Assembly: GCA_945787465.1 (NCBI GenBank)
Contig: CALZIZ010000007.1
Location: 1-32,926 of the forward strand
Reading direction: 5' to 3'
Length of the DNA stretch: 32,926 nucleotides
Origin: an uncultured Desulfuromonadales bacterium
GTDB lineage: Bacteria; Desulfobacterota; Desulfuromonadia; Desulfuromonadales; Trichloromonadaceae
The notes beneath the pieces were generated by a model, which worked only from the letters and a program-made list of their open reading frames with translations, had not been told where the DNA came from and searched no databases. The translations under genes and the position numbers were made by a program. Of this stretch, positions 8,101-18,040 are shown in pieces; the first letter of the stretch is position 1, and every line of letters begins with the position of its first letter.

Positions 8101-10404
8101 CTATGATTTTCCCGCGTATCTGTCGCGCATAACCCTGGCAGCATCGACCAGGTTCCTCAAGGAGGCCCTGCTCTCCGGATCGCTCCGAGTCTTCAGGCCG
8201 CAATCGGGATTGACCCAGATATTTTCCCTCGGCAGAACCTCGCAGGCCTTTTCCAAAAGCCGGACAATCTCAGAAACCTCCGGAACCCGGGGAGAATGGA
8301 CATCATAAACCCCAGGTCCAATCTGATTGGGATAGGTTTTTTCCTCAAAGACCTCCAGCAACTCCATTTGCGAGCGGGAGGCCTCTATGGCCAACACATC
8401 GGCATCCATCGCACTGATGGCCTCGATAATGTCATTGAACTCGGAATAACACATGTGGGTGTGAATCTGCGTTTCATCCCGAACGCAGCAACACGCCAGG
8501 CGAAAGGCCTCCACGGCCCACTGGAGATAGGTGTTCCATGCCTGCCTTTTAAAGGGCAACCCTTCCCGCAAGGCCGGTTCGTCGATCTGGATGATCCGGA
8601 TGCCCGCCTGTTCGAGGTCGTGCACTTCGTCGCGGATCGCCAGGGCAATCTGCCGGGTCGTCTCGGAGCGCGGCTGGTCCTCGCGGACAAAACTCCACCG
8701 GGCCATGGTCACCGGACCGGTCAGCATCCCCTTCACGGGTCTGGCGGTTAACGACTGGGCATGGCAGATCCAGCGGACCGTCATCGGCTCGGGCCTCTGG
8801 ACATCGCCGTAAATGATCGGCGGCTTCACGTAACGACTGCCGAAACTTTGGACCCAGCCATTGGTCATAAAGGCAAATCCCTGAAAAAGCTCGGCAAAAT
8901 ATTCGACCATGTCATTGCGTTCAAATTCGCCATGCACCAGGACATCAAGACCGAGCTCTTCCTGCTCCTCGATGACCCGCTGGATCTCCTTTTGAATAAA
9001 ATCCTCGTAGACTGTCCGCGAAAGCTCCCCCTGCTTGAACCGGCGACGCGCGGCCCGAATTTCCCTGGTTTGGGGAAAAGAACCGGTCGTTGTCGTCGGA
9101 AATAGCGGTAGACTGAGCACCTTCCGTTGTTTCCTGATCCGTTCGGTAAATCGGTGAGAGCGTTGCAGGTCCTCTGCGGTAATGTTCTTGAGACGCGCCC
9201 TGACTTGGGGATTGGTGATTTCCGGTCTGATTTGCCAGGCCTGGTGGATCTGCTGGTTCTGTTCGATCAACGAAGGATCCAGGCTGCCCTCGGCCAAGCC
9301 GGCGAGGGTGGCGATTTCTTCGAGTTTTTCCGCTGCAAAGGCGAGCACCGCCTTGAGTTCGGGGTTTAGAAAGGGCTCGTTCGCCAGGGTGATGGGCACG
9401 TGGATCAGGGAACAGGACGGGGCGACCATGAGCCGCTCCGCCCCCACCTTGTCCCTGGCTTTCTGGATAATGGCCATGGAACGCTGGTAGTTGTTTTTCC
9501 AGATATTGCGGCCATTAATCACCCCAAGGGACAGGCTTGCGGCAGCAGGAAAAGAGCTCAGGACCGCCTCCAGGTCGATTTCGCCTCTGACCAGGTCAAA
9601 ATGGTAGGCATCGGCGGGAAGCTTGAGCTTCAGCTCCAGATTATTGTCGAGGGGACCGAAATAGCTGGTCAGGATGATTTTCACCCCGGAAACGGATTGG
9701 TTGATTTCCTGGAAGGCCCTTTCGTAGGCCTCTTTATGCGCCTCGGTGAGGTCCAGGGCCAGACAGGGCTCATCTATCTGCATCCATTCGGCCCCACGGG
9801 CGGCCAGGTGATTCAGGAGCTCGGTGTAGACCGGCAAAAGCCTGGTCAACAGCGACAGACGGTCAAAACCTGCTTCTTTTTCCTTGCCCAAGATCAGAAA
9901 CGACAGGGGGCCGATGAGCACCGGTTTGGTTTTGATCCCCAATTTCATCGCTTCTGCAAATTCGTCCAAGGTTTTGTTGAACGACAGGCAAAACTCCTGA
10001 TCCCTGTGGAATTCGGGAACCAGGTAATGATAATTGGTGTCAAACCATTTGGTCATTTCAAGGGCCGGAACGCCCCGGGGAGGGTCTTCTTGCTGCACGC
10101 CACGGGCCATGGCGAAATAGGTGTCGCAGCCCACCTGTCCGCCCGACCAGCCAAATCGTTCAGGGACCGCGCCGAGAACACAGCACATATCGAGCATCTG
10201 GTCATAGAGACTGAAATCGTTCGATGGAATCAGGTCAATGCCCTTTTCCTTTTGCCGTTGCCAGTTTTTTCGGCGAATGTCGGCAGCGCACTGGCGCAAC
10301 TCCTCTTCTGCGAGGGTTCCCTTCCAAAATGCTTCGGTCGCTTTTTTTAACTCGCGATTTTCGCCAATCCGGGGAAAGCCCAGATTATTGGTCAGGATAG
10401 CCAT
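8101..10404 (-). CDS. metE: Cobalamin-independent methionine synthase
   Basis: 5-methyltetrahydropteroyltriglutamate-homocysteine methyltransferase, 767 residues, the usual length for MetE. It transfers the methyl group of 5-methyl-tetrahydrofolate to homocysteine without vitamin B12. The N-terminal barrel opens with LGFPRIGENRELKKATEAFW and carries the NYHYLVPE block. The C-terminal barrel has the zinc ligands in HTHMCYSEF (about 650) and NPDCGLKTR (about 734), plus IQIDEPALREG. AAGGAGG lies 6 bases before the ATG at 10404. It is preceded on the same strand, after about 97 bases, by a MetF-like gene that would provide its methyl donor. No riboswitch was recognised upstream of either gene. 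Confidence 0.97.
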   Translation of the reverse strand: MAILTNNLGFPRIGENRELKKATEAFWKGTLAEEELRQCAADIRRKNWQRQKEKGIDLIPSNDFSLYDQMLDMCCVLGAVPERFGWSGGQVGCDTYFAMARGVQQEDPPRGVPALEMTKWFDTNYHYLVPEFHRDQEFCLSFNKTLDEFAEAMKLGIKTKPVLIGPLSFLILGKEKEAGFDRLSLLTRLLPVYTELLNHLAARGAEWMQIDEPCLALDLTEAHKEAYERAFQEINQSVSGVKIILTSYFGPLDNNLELKLKLPADAYHFDLVRGEIDLEAVLSSFPAAASLSLGVINGRNIWKNNYQRSMAIIQKARDKVGAERLMVAPSCSLIHVPITLANEPFLNPELKAVLAFAAEKLEEIATLAGLAEGSLDPSLIEQNQQIHQAWQIRPEITNPQVRARLKNITAEDLQRSHRFTERIRKQRKVLSLPLFPTTTTGSFPQTREIRAARRRFKQGELSRTVYEDFIQKEIQRVIEEQEELGLDVLVHGEFERNDMVEYFAELFQGFAFMTNGWVQSFGSRYVKPPIIYGDVQRPEPMTVRWICHAQSLTARPVKGMLTGPVTMARWSFVREDQPRSETTRQIALAIRDEVHDLEQAGIRIIQIDEPALREGLPFKRQAWNTYLQWAVEAFRLACCCVRDETQIHTHMCYSEFNDIIEAISAMDADVLAIEASRSQMELLEVFEEKTYPNQIGPGVYDVHSPRVPEVSEIVRLLEKACEVLPRENIWVNPDCGLKTRSDPESRASLRNLVDAARVMRDRYAGKS

Positions 10405-10443
10405 CTGCGCCTCCTTGAAAGGTTAGCAAACCGGCTTCTGGAT

Positions 10444-10466
10444 GCCTGGTGGTGGAGTAACCAGGC
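10444..10466. promoter_or_regulatory. Hairpin in the MetF-like/metE gap
   Basis: GCCTGGT (10444-10450) pairs with ACCAGGC (10460-10466) in the 97-base space between the two genes. It has no T-run. It could stabilise a processed transcript or modulate metE expression; nothing more can be said. Confidence 0.3.
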
Positions 10467-10501
10467 AGGCTGGCCAGGGCCGGGCGGAAAGCCGGGCATG
10501 C

Positions 10502-11488
10502 TCAGTCCGCGCTCAGAATCTGGTCGAACTCCTCGGCCAACTCGAAAGCCGCGTCCACGTTCCGGGGATTGCGCGAATCGAGATACTCTACGTTGACGCC
10601 AAGCTTTTCCTTCGGAAAACCGATTTCATTGGCAAAGGTGAAGATCCGCTCCCAGACGCCCAGCAGGCAGGAGATGGAAGCCTCCCGCATGCTCCGCGCC
10701 CCCCGCAGCAGGCGCTCGGCGTCTGCCGGGAGGTAGACGCCCAGGGTTTTCTGGGCGAACACCAGGTCCTTGGAGCAGACAAAGGGGGAGAAGGTAAGAA
10801 AAATTTTGGGCATCTCATTGGACTGCAGACGCCCCACCAGGTCCAGCAGCAGGCAGCACATCCATTCGCTCTCGTAGAGGATCTGGGTGGAAAAGAAGGA
10901 GAGGCCGAACTCCCGGACCTTTCTCACGATCCGATCCGCCTCGTCCACGGATGCCGGTCGGGCTACAAAATGCCGGCGCCTGGTGGGGATGATGACCCCA
11001 CCGCACTCAAAAGCCTTCTGACGCGCGATCCGGGCAGCATCGCCGACCTGCAGGGCCCCCTCCTTGTAGCTCTTTTCGCTGGAGTCCGGTCCGACCAGGA
11101 AGATGGCTCCGCAGCCAAGGTCCTTCGCCCCGCTGAGCCACCTCTCCAATTCCTCTCGGGTGCAGGAGACGGAGACTTTGTAGAGGTTGACCGGTTTCGC
11201 GGTTAGTTCTCGAAGCCAGGCGGCGAACTCGGCCGCGGGCACCCGCTCCCGCTTGCGGCTGAACTCTCCTTCGTCCTGAATGTCGGGAACGCTAAGGGCC
11301 TGAAAAGCCTGGTAGCAGGAAAAACTCAGGCGAAGAACGTCGTAGGCGCTCTCCCGATCGGCCAGGGAGGGCGGACAAGCTTCAAGGATAACCCGGGCCT
11401 TGAGGATCGGGGAGTTGGTGATTTCGGCCTGCCCGGCGTCCGGGGCATGTGCCAGCTTCTTATTGTTGGTGCCGGGATGCGGTGCCAT
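10502..11488 (-). CDS. Divergent MetF-like (methylenetetrahydrofolate reductase family) protein
   Basis: About 328 residues with the layout of the MetF flavin TIM barrel. VILEACPPS aligns with the FEFFPP strand of E. coli MetF that carries the catalytic Glu; VSVSCTREEL aligns with the LTC segment; IFLVGPD aligns with the RGD loop; FFSTQILYESE aligns with the ITQ/F-Q flavin segment; LTFSPFVCSKDLVFAQKTLGV aligns with PGILPV. Identity is clearly low, so cofactor and substrate are inferred from the fold and from metE immediately downstream, which needs 5-methyl-tetrahydrofolate. The start at 11488 is chosen for AAGGA about 10 bases upstream; an alternative ATG at 11560 would add 24 residues with no ribosome-binding site. 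A one-carbon role is likely, but strict MTHFR activity is not proven from sequence. Confidence 0.7.
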   Translation of the reverse strand: MAPHPGTNNKKLAHAPDAGQAEITNSPILKARVILEACPPSLADRESAYDVLRLSFSCYQAFQALSVPDIQDEGEFSRKRERVPAAEFAAWLRELTAKPVNLYKVSVSCTREELERWLSGAKDLGCGAIFLVGPDSSEKSYKEGALQVGDAARIARQKAFECGGVIIPTRRRHFVARPASVDEADRIVRKVREFGLSFFSTQILYESEWMCCLLLDLVGRLQSNEMPKIFLTFSPFVCSKDLVFAQKTLGVYLPADAERLLRGARSMREASISCLLGVWERIFTFANEIGFPKEKLGVNVEYLDSRNPRNVDAAFELAEEFDQILSAD

Positions 11489-11820
11489 GACGGTATAGTC
11501 CTTCCTTGGCTTTCTAACGGTCAAACGGGTCCGCATCTTGTACTCCAAACAACGACCCATTGGTACTTTCCGACCCGAAACCCAAAGTATATAAAACCAA
11601 CTACCACATCACCACCTGTCGTCAATACCCTAAATCCCCCATCACCAAGAGGCAGGGAAGATTTAATGCGCCACGCCTCGAGGGAAGACCCGCGCAGAAG
11701 CCTGACCGGACACCGGCGACAATTATTGATAGACAACCTGGTGGATGGGCCCGAGAGGGATATGGGCCGGGTTTTGAATCTTTCTTGAGGCGCCTGCATT
11801 CTAAGAAAGCAGCCGCCATT

Positions 11821-11867
11821 AAAAAGACGACCTGCCATAGATGGGCGCGTCGTCTTTTTTCTTTTTT
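11821..11867. terminator. Bidirectional terminator
   Basis: AAAAAGACGAC (11821-11831) pairs with GTCGTCTTTTT (11849-11859) around a GC-rich loop. On the plus strand it continues into a long T-rich tract, and on the minus strand it ends in five Ts. It insulates the met operon leader from the kinase gene. Confidence 0.65.
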
Positions 11868-11931
11868 CGCCCTGTTTTCTTGTCGTTTGTTGCTTGTTTC
11901 AGCGTCTCATACACCCCCACCATTATGAGAA

Positions 11932-11964
11932 AGGGCCATTTGACCCTGTGATCAAAATGGCCCT
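11932..11964. repeat. Inverted repeat hairpin
   Basis: AGGGCCATTT pairs with AAATGGCCCT (10 bp) around 13 bases. There is no strong T-run, so it is possibly a secondary terminator below the kinase gene. Confidence 0.4.
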
Positions 11965-12103
11965 GAAAACCTCTTCTAAATTGTCGTAACCGCCGAAATG
12001 GTCAATTTGGCTTTTTATTAACCGTTCCATTAGTGACAGGGGTTTGCTTTGCTTCTGCTAATACTATCCGGTTTTAGATCGAAAGAGATTTGACCGGGCC
12101 TCA

Positions 12104-12138
12104 ATGCCCAAAAAGGATGTTCTCCTTTTTTCGGCATT
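12104..12138 (-). terminator. Terminator-like hairpin at the kinase 3' end
   Basis: AATGCC/GGCATT outer arms and AAAAAGGA/TCCTTTTT inner arms form a hairpin overlapping the ancestral stop codon of the kinase (TAA at 12137-12139). A run of five Ts follows the inner arm on the minus strand. Confidence 0.45.
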
Positions 12139-12190
12139 AGTCGGTATCCACCATCTCCACCCAAAAGGTGCTGCCGCCCCCGGGTGTTTC

Positions 12191-13975
12191 TTATACCCAG
12201 GCTCGTCCGCCAAAAAGCCTGGCAATCTTCTGCACCGTGGCCAGGCCAATCCCGGTCCCTTTTTTATCCTTCCCTGTTGTGCCTCGATAGAAGAGCTCAA
12301 AGATGGGACCACGCTCCTCAGCCGGGATGCCTGGGCCGTGGTCGCGAACGTAGAGGCCCACCTTCTCGCCTCTGCGCTCGCCTCCCACCTCGATAACGTC
12401 TCCCGGTTTACATCCGTATCGCATCGCGTTGCCTATAAGGTTGTCGAAAACCTGAACCAACAGAGTCTTTGGTACCCTCAGGGTCACCAGGTCGACGACC
12501 TCCACCGACACACAGGCTTGGGTGATCTGCCCGACGAGTCGGGAGACCACCTCGTTAACGACCTCGCTTGCGTCGAAAGGCTCGGCAGGGCGCTCGACTT
12601 GTCCAACCTTGGCCAGGGTGAGCAGATCCTCCAACAACGCCGACATTCTTTTCCCTGACCCACTGATTTCGGACAGACAGTTAAGCTCCCGTTCATTTAG
12701 TCTATCTCGGCAGCTTTCATGCAGGAAATCGGCATAGGCGATAATGGGGGTCAGGGGAGAGCGCAGATCGTTACTGACAGTATGGACGAATGCGTCCAGT
12801 TCCCCGTAGGCCTCGTGCAGTTTCTGTTCGGCCTGCTTGCGCATGGTGATGTCCTGCACCAGCCCGACGCAATAGGCCGGTTCCTGCGCCAGGCTCGGCA
12901 CGCATGCCACCGATGCATAGCCCCAGCGGGTCTGACCGTCCTTGCGCAGGAAGCGCTTTTCGGTATTAACGATCAGGCACTGCCACTGCTGCAGTTCCCG
13001 GTAATAGTCACGGGTCTTGTTCCGATCTTCCGGGTGGGTGACATCGGCGATGTTGCTTCCCACCAGATTTTCTGAAGAGCAACCGATGAAGTGGCAAAAA
13101 GCGGGGTTCACCTCCAGAATCTGCCCATCGGGGATGAGGATAGCCATGCCCGCGGCCGCGGTATTGAAGACGGATTGGAAGCGGACTTCGCTCCGCTGCA
13201 ATTCCTCTTCGGCTTGCTTGCGCTCGGTGACGTCGAGAAAGACCGCGACGAAGGCGGGAGGCTCGAGAGTTGAAAGCTGCAGGTATACCTCGACCGGGTA
13301 GAGGGAGCCGTCCTTGCGGCAGTGCATGGTCGAAAAGCGAATGGACTCCTCTGCCCCCGAGTAAAGCGGAGCGAGGAGTTTCTCGAAGGACCCGGGGGTA
13401 AATTCCGGCGCCAAATCGAGGGGGGTGAGATGGCGCAGCTCCTCCATGGAGTAGCCGAGATTTTCCCGGGCTTTGCGGTTGACGCGTATAAAACGGAGGG
13501 TTCTGGCATCAAAGGTATAAATCTCGCTGAGCGAAGAAGCGAGGATCCGCCCGAAAAGGGTGGCTTTCTGGATAGCCATTTTGCGTTCGGCAAGCTGCTC
13601 CCATTCGCGCAGCATCCTCTCGACGATGTCGGGCAGACCGGTCAGGGTCGCTGGGGATTTAACCAGGTAATCCAGGGCGCCGGCCCTGATTGCCTCCACC
13701 GCCGCCCTGGCGTCGTTTTGTTCGGCCAGAATCAGCAGAGGATAAGACGCATCGTCCCCCTCGCCCGGCAGCAGGTCCAGCCCCCTGCCGTCGGGCAGCA
13801 AGAGGTCGGCAATCACCAGGGCTGGGGATTCCTCGGCCAGGTGGTTGCGGGCCTCCAGAAGGCTGCCGGCCACCCTCAGGCAGTACTGAGCGCAGGGCTC
13901 CAGCGCCCGACAGATCTGTGCGACGTCGCTTTGCGAACCCTCAACTAGCAGCAAGTGAATGGTCTGGCCGTCCAT
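12191..13975 (-). CDS. REC-PAS-PAS-histidine kinase, probably impaired
   Basis: A soluble signalling protein of 594 residues: receiver domain (about 1-125, phosphoacceptor Asp in VIADLLLPDG, Lys in LVKSPA; only one of the usual N-terminal acidic pair remains, LLLVEGSQSD), two PAS domains (about 135-255 and 260-385, each ending in a DVTERKQAE/DITMRKQAE linker), a HisKA segment and a HATPase with intact N (FDNLIGNAMRYG), G1 (DHGPGIP), F and G2 (GTGIGLA) boxes. Two oddities stand out. The HisKA motif reads TVSNDLRSPL where the family usually has SHDLR, so the phosphoacceptor His is Asn (codon at 12770-12772). A TAA at 12191-12193 then ends the protein inside the last strand, while the same frame continues with ETPGGGSTFWVEM to a second stop at 12137-12139. 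It is most likely a decaying kinase or a pseudokinase. No partner regulator is adjacent. Confidence 0.85.
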   Translation of the reverse strand: MDGQTIHLLLVEGSQSDVAQICRALEPCAQYCLRVAGSLLEARNHLAEESPALVIADLLLPDGRGLDLLPGEGDDASYPLLILAEQNDARAAVEAIRAGALDYLVKSPATLTGLPDIVERMLREWEQLAERKMAIQKATLFGRILASSLSEIYTFDARTLRFIRVNRKARENLGYSMEELRHLTPLDLAPEFTPGSFEKLLAPLYSGAEESIRFSTMHCRKDGSLYPVEVYLQLSTLEPPAFVAVFLDVTERKQAEEELQRSEVRFQSVFNTAAAGMAILIPDGQILEVNPAFCHFIGCSSENLVGSNIADVTHPEDRNKTRDYYRELQQWQCLIVNTEKRFLRKDGQTRWGYASVACVPSLAQEPAYCVGLVQDITMRKQAEQKLHEAYGELDAFVHTVSNDLRSPLTPIIAYADFLHESCRDRLNERELNCLSEISGSGKRMSALLEDLLTLAKVGQVERPAEPFDASEVVNEVVSRLVGQITQACVSVEVVDLVTLRVPKTLLVQVFDNLIGNAMRYGCKPGDVIEVGGERRGEKVGLYVRDHGPGIPAEERGPIFELFYRGTTGKDKKGTGIGLATVQKIARLFGGRAWV

Positions 13976-14216
13976 GCGTCACTATCCCCTTTAGTAAAAG
14001 GTTAATCCCTGGCCTCCAGTTCTCAAGCGGTAATACTTCCGGGCCAGATTTATTGCTTAAACTGCATAAAAACCCAACTATGCCCCGTCAGGACATTGCT
14101 TCAGGATTTATACGCCTCGAGAAGGACGCCGACATGCCCAATTGCCTATTCAAGCATTTTTTTACCCGCAGTAGCGCTCTTGCTCCCGTACCAAAGCCGC
14201 CTCCAGGTTCCTTGTT

Positions 14217-14474
14217 TCAATAGGAAATCTCGAAATCGCAGTGCTGACACCGCCATTCGTTGAAGACAGTGCTGTAGTAGATGCTGATGTCTGGGCCGGG
14301 GGAAAAGCCAAGCCCCTCGAGATCGAACTGTCCGGGGGCGCCGCATTTGGGGCAACGGCCTATATCTCCGTGATGGATCGGGTGGTCGAGGGTCCATTCC
14401 AAAATGATGACCTTGTTTTTAAGGATGGCTTCGTATTCCTCTTTGCTTTCAAACATAAAGGACCGTCTTTTCAT
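14217..14474 (-). CDS. Small zinc-ribbon protein, function unknown
   Basis: An 85-residue protein with two Cys pairs, CPKC (near 42) and CQHC (near 76), spaced as in a zinc ribbon, and an acidic N-terminus (FESKEEYEAIL). The central segment is FDLEGLGFSPGPDISIYY. The translation shows normal protein character and a clear metal-site pattern. The first ATG at 14474 and an internal ATG at 14456 are both possible; neither has a strong ribosome-binding site. It lies on the kinase strand about 240 bases upstream of the kinase and may or may not be cotranscribed. I do not recognise a named family. Confidence 0.6.
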   Translation of the reverse strand: MKRRSFMFESKEEYEAILKNKVIILEWTLDHPIHHGDIGRCPKCGAPGQFDLEGLGFSPGPDISIYYSTVFNEWRCQHCDFEISY

Positions 14475-14866
14475 TTTATGTGTTTGAGTGATGCTGGTTG
14501 ACGAAGATACCCGTTACCCCGAGACGGTTTGGTGTCGACAATACTTCTCGGGAAAAGACAAGCCCTTACACTCAAAAAACACCTACCAAGTCCTTTTCAA
14601 GCTTTTTCCTCAATTGTTCGTCCTCGAAATGGATCCGAATCGGGTGAATATCGCGAGGCCGGTTATTTGACAGTGCTAATGATAGGGATAGATTTTAACA
14701 ATAGACTGCTTTGCGCTGGGGAGGGCAGGGTTAAACGCCGAAGACTCCTCCCCCAAAGCACTTCCTTATTATGCGCAGGAATAAGAAATGGCACGCGCAG
14801 CAGCTTGGTCCAGGCAAGTTCGCCTGAGCAGGACCCACCCAGAGTCCGCAGAGGGGAGATGTTGTG
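14475..14866. other. Divergent intergenic region upstream of mdh
   Basis: No gene recognised. It contains a good candidate promoter (14667-14694) and, in the mdh leader, a GC-rich stem (GGGGAGG with CCTCCCC, arms within about 14707-14761) that could form in the untranslated mRNA. Confidence 0.4.
14667..14694 (+). promoter_or_regulatory. Candidate promoter of mdh
   Basis: A perfect TTGACA (14667-14672) and, after 16 bases, TAGATT (14689-14694). This leaves a leader of roughly 165 bases before the mdh start. Confidence 0.4.
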
Positions 14867-15793
14867 ATGAGAAAGAAAATATCGGTAATCGGAGCTGGCC
14901 ATGTTGGAGCAGCAACTGCATTTCGTATTGTTGAAAAAGAATTAGGAGATGTTGTCCTGCTGGACATTGTTGAAGGTATGGCCAAAGGGAAAGGCCTGGA
15001 TATACTCGAAGGCGGACCTGCCGGCAGGTATGACACTGCGATCATTGGCTCAAGCTCCTATGCCGAAACTGCAAATTCCGATGTCATAGTGATCACCTCC
15101 GGAATTCCGCGGAAACCGGGAATGAGTCGTGACGACCTGGTTTCGACAAATTTCGAGATCGTTAAATCTGTAACAGAAAGGGTGATTGAACATTCTCCCG
15201 AGGCCATGCTTCTGGTGGTCACCAATCCGCTTGACGCCATGGTTTATACCGCTTTTAAAGTGAGTGGATTTCCTAAACACAGGGTGTTTGGAATGGCAGG
15301 AGCACTGGATACCACCCGTTTCCGGAAGTTCATTTCCATGGAGCTCGGCGTCTCGGTGGAAAACATCCAGGCCTTGGTTCTGGGAGGCCATGGCGACACC
15401 ATGGTTCCGATTGCCCGCTGCGCCACCATTTCCGGAATCCCCCTTTCTCACTTTCTCCCCCAAGACAGGATTGATGCAATCATCGAAAGAACGAGAAAGG
15501 GAGGCGGTGAAATCGTCAATTACCTCAAGACCGGAAGCGCGTACTATGCCCCTTCTCTTGCCATCAGTGAAATGGTCGAATCTATTGTTAAGGACAAGAA
15601 AAAAATAATACCCAGTGCGGCCTACCTGGAGGGAGAATATGGGATCCACGACCTCTTTTTTGGAGTTCCTGTAAAACTGGGCGCCAAGGGCATCGAGGAA
15701 ATCATCGAGATCGAACTGACCGATAAGGAACAGGAAGCTATCAAGAAATCGGAGGCCTCAGTGCGCACCGTCGTGAACCTGCTTCAATTCTAA
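14867..15793 (+). CDS. mdh: NAD-dependent malate dehydrogenase (LDH-like type)
   Basis: Interconverts malate and oxaloacetate with NAD in the TCA cycle. It has 308 residues, typical for the LDH-like bacterial MDH group. The Rossmann motif [14 protein letters not shown] opens the protein, an Asp (LLDIVEG) ends beta-2 for [13 protein letters not shown] supplies substrate-binding arginines, VTNPLDAMV follows, and the catalytic His is in [17 protein letters not shown] lies about 8 bases before ATG 14867; the GTG at 14864 is too close to be preferred. The malic enzyme gene follows after about 100 bases on the same strand, and the two form a malate module. Confidence 0.95.
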   Translation: MRKKISVIGAGHVGAATAFRIVEKELGDVVLLDIVEGMAKGKGLDILEGGPAGRYDTAIIGSSSYAETANSDVIVITSGIPRKPGMSRDDLVSTNFEIVKSVTERVIEHSPEAMLLVVTNPLDAMVYTAFKVSGFPKHRVFGMAGALDTTRFRKFISMELGVSVENIQALVLGGHGDTMVPIARCATISGIPLSHFLPQDRIDAIIERTRKGGGEIVNYLKTGSAYYAPSLAISEMVESIVKDKKKIIPSAAYLEGEYGIHDLFFGVPVKLGAKGIEEIIEIELTDKEQEAIKKSEASVRTVVNLLQF

Positions 15794-17539
<1,746 letters not shown>

Positions 17540-17559
17540 TCTCTGTTACAGGGGTCGGT

Positions 17560-18003
17560 TCAGGAGCGGCTGCGTACCGTCAGCACCGGGATCTGGGAGC
17601 GCCGCACGACGCGTTCCACCGTGCTCCCCAACACGACGTGCTTGATGCCGGTCCGACCGTGGGTTCCGATGACGATCAGGTCGGCCTTCACCCCCTCGGC
17701 CTTGCGGATGATCTCTTCGAAGGGGAAGCCGACCACCTCCTCTGTGGTATAATCGACATCGCTCGTGATCGTTTTGCAGAATTTCTCCATTTCCTTGAGG
17801 GCGTTGCGGTGGACCTCCTTTTGCATAATATCGAAAGCCTCGTGCGGGATCAGGGTGCGCTGCTTCTCCACCAGTTCCCCGATGACGTGAATGATGTGCA
17901 GTTTGGCCCCGGCCAGCTTGGCCAGGCTGAGCGCGTAGTCCAGAGCGGACACCGAACTCTCGGAGAAATCGGTGGCGTAGAGAATTTTCCTGATATCCGT
18001 CAT
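17560..18003 (-). CDS. Universal stress protein (UspA family)
   Basis: About 147 residues with the single-domain Usp fold. It starts MTDIRKILYATDFSESS and ends with the ATP-binding signature GTHGRTGIKHVVLGSTVERVV, followed by IPVLTV. The start at 18003 is chosen for the AAAGGG just upstream and because upstream codons overlap the permease gene and are not Usp-like. It begins 37 bases after the TRAP permease stop on the same strand, so it is probably the third gene of the transporter operon. Halomonas TeaD, a nucleotide-binding Usp encoded with the TeaABC TRAP transporter, regulates uptake; a similar role here is inference. Confidence 0.9.
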   Translation of the reverse strand: MTDIRKILYATDFSESSVSALDYALSLAKLAGAKLHIIHVIGELVEKQRTLIPHEAFDIMQKEVHRNALKEMEKFCKTITSDVDYTTEEVVGFPFEEIIRKAEGVKADLIVIGTHGRTGIKHVVLGSTVERVVRRSQIPVLTVRSRS

Positions 18004-18040
18004 ATCCCTTTTCCCTTCTCGATCCCCCTCTGACAGCCAG

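Larger units (their letters stand above)
11489..12136. other. Leader of the met operon and terminator cluster
   Basis: No gene is supported here; the short frames are overlapping and repeat-poor. I looked for SAM, SAH and cobalamin riboswitch signatures upstream of the MetF-like gene and did not find their conserved boxes. Three hairpins (11821-11859, 11932-11964, 12104-12138) lie between the histidine kinase and this leader and separate the two transcription units. Confidence 0.4.

Noticed and set aside
9400-10350. 316-residue plus-strand frame opposite metE
   Set aside because: Antisense shadow of a conserved metE; no ribosome-binding site or family.
10442-11206. 254-residue plus-strand frame opposite the MetF-like gene
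   Set aside because: The minus-strand frame shows MetF landmarks and a ribosome-binding site; the plus-strand frame shows neither.
11489-11820. Riboswitch (SAM, SAH or cobalamin) ahead of the met operon
   Set aside because: The conserved boxes of these classes were not found on the minus strand, and no terminator/antiterminator pair abuts the start.
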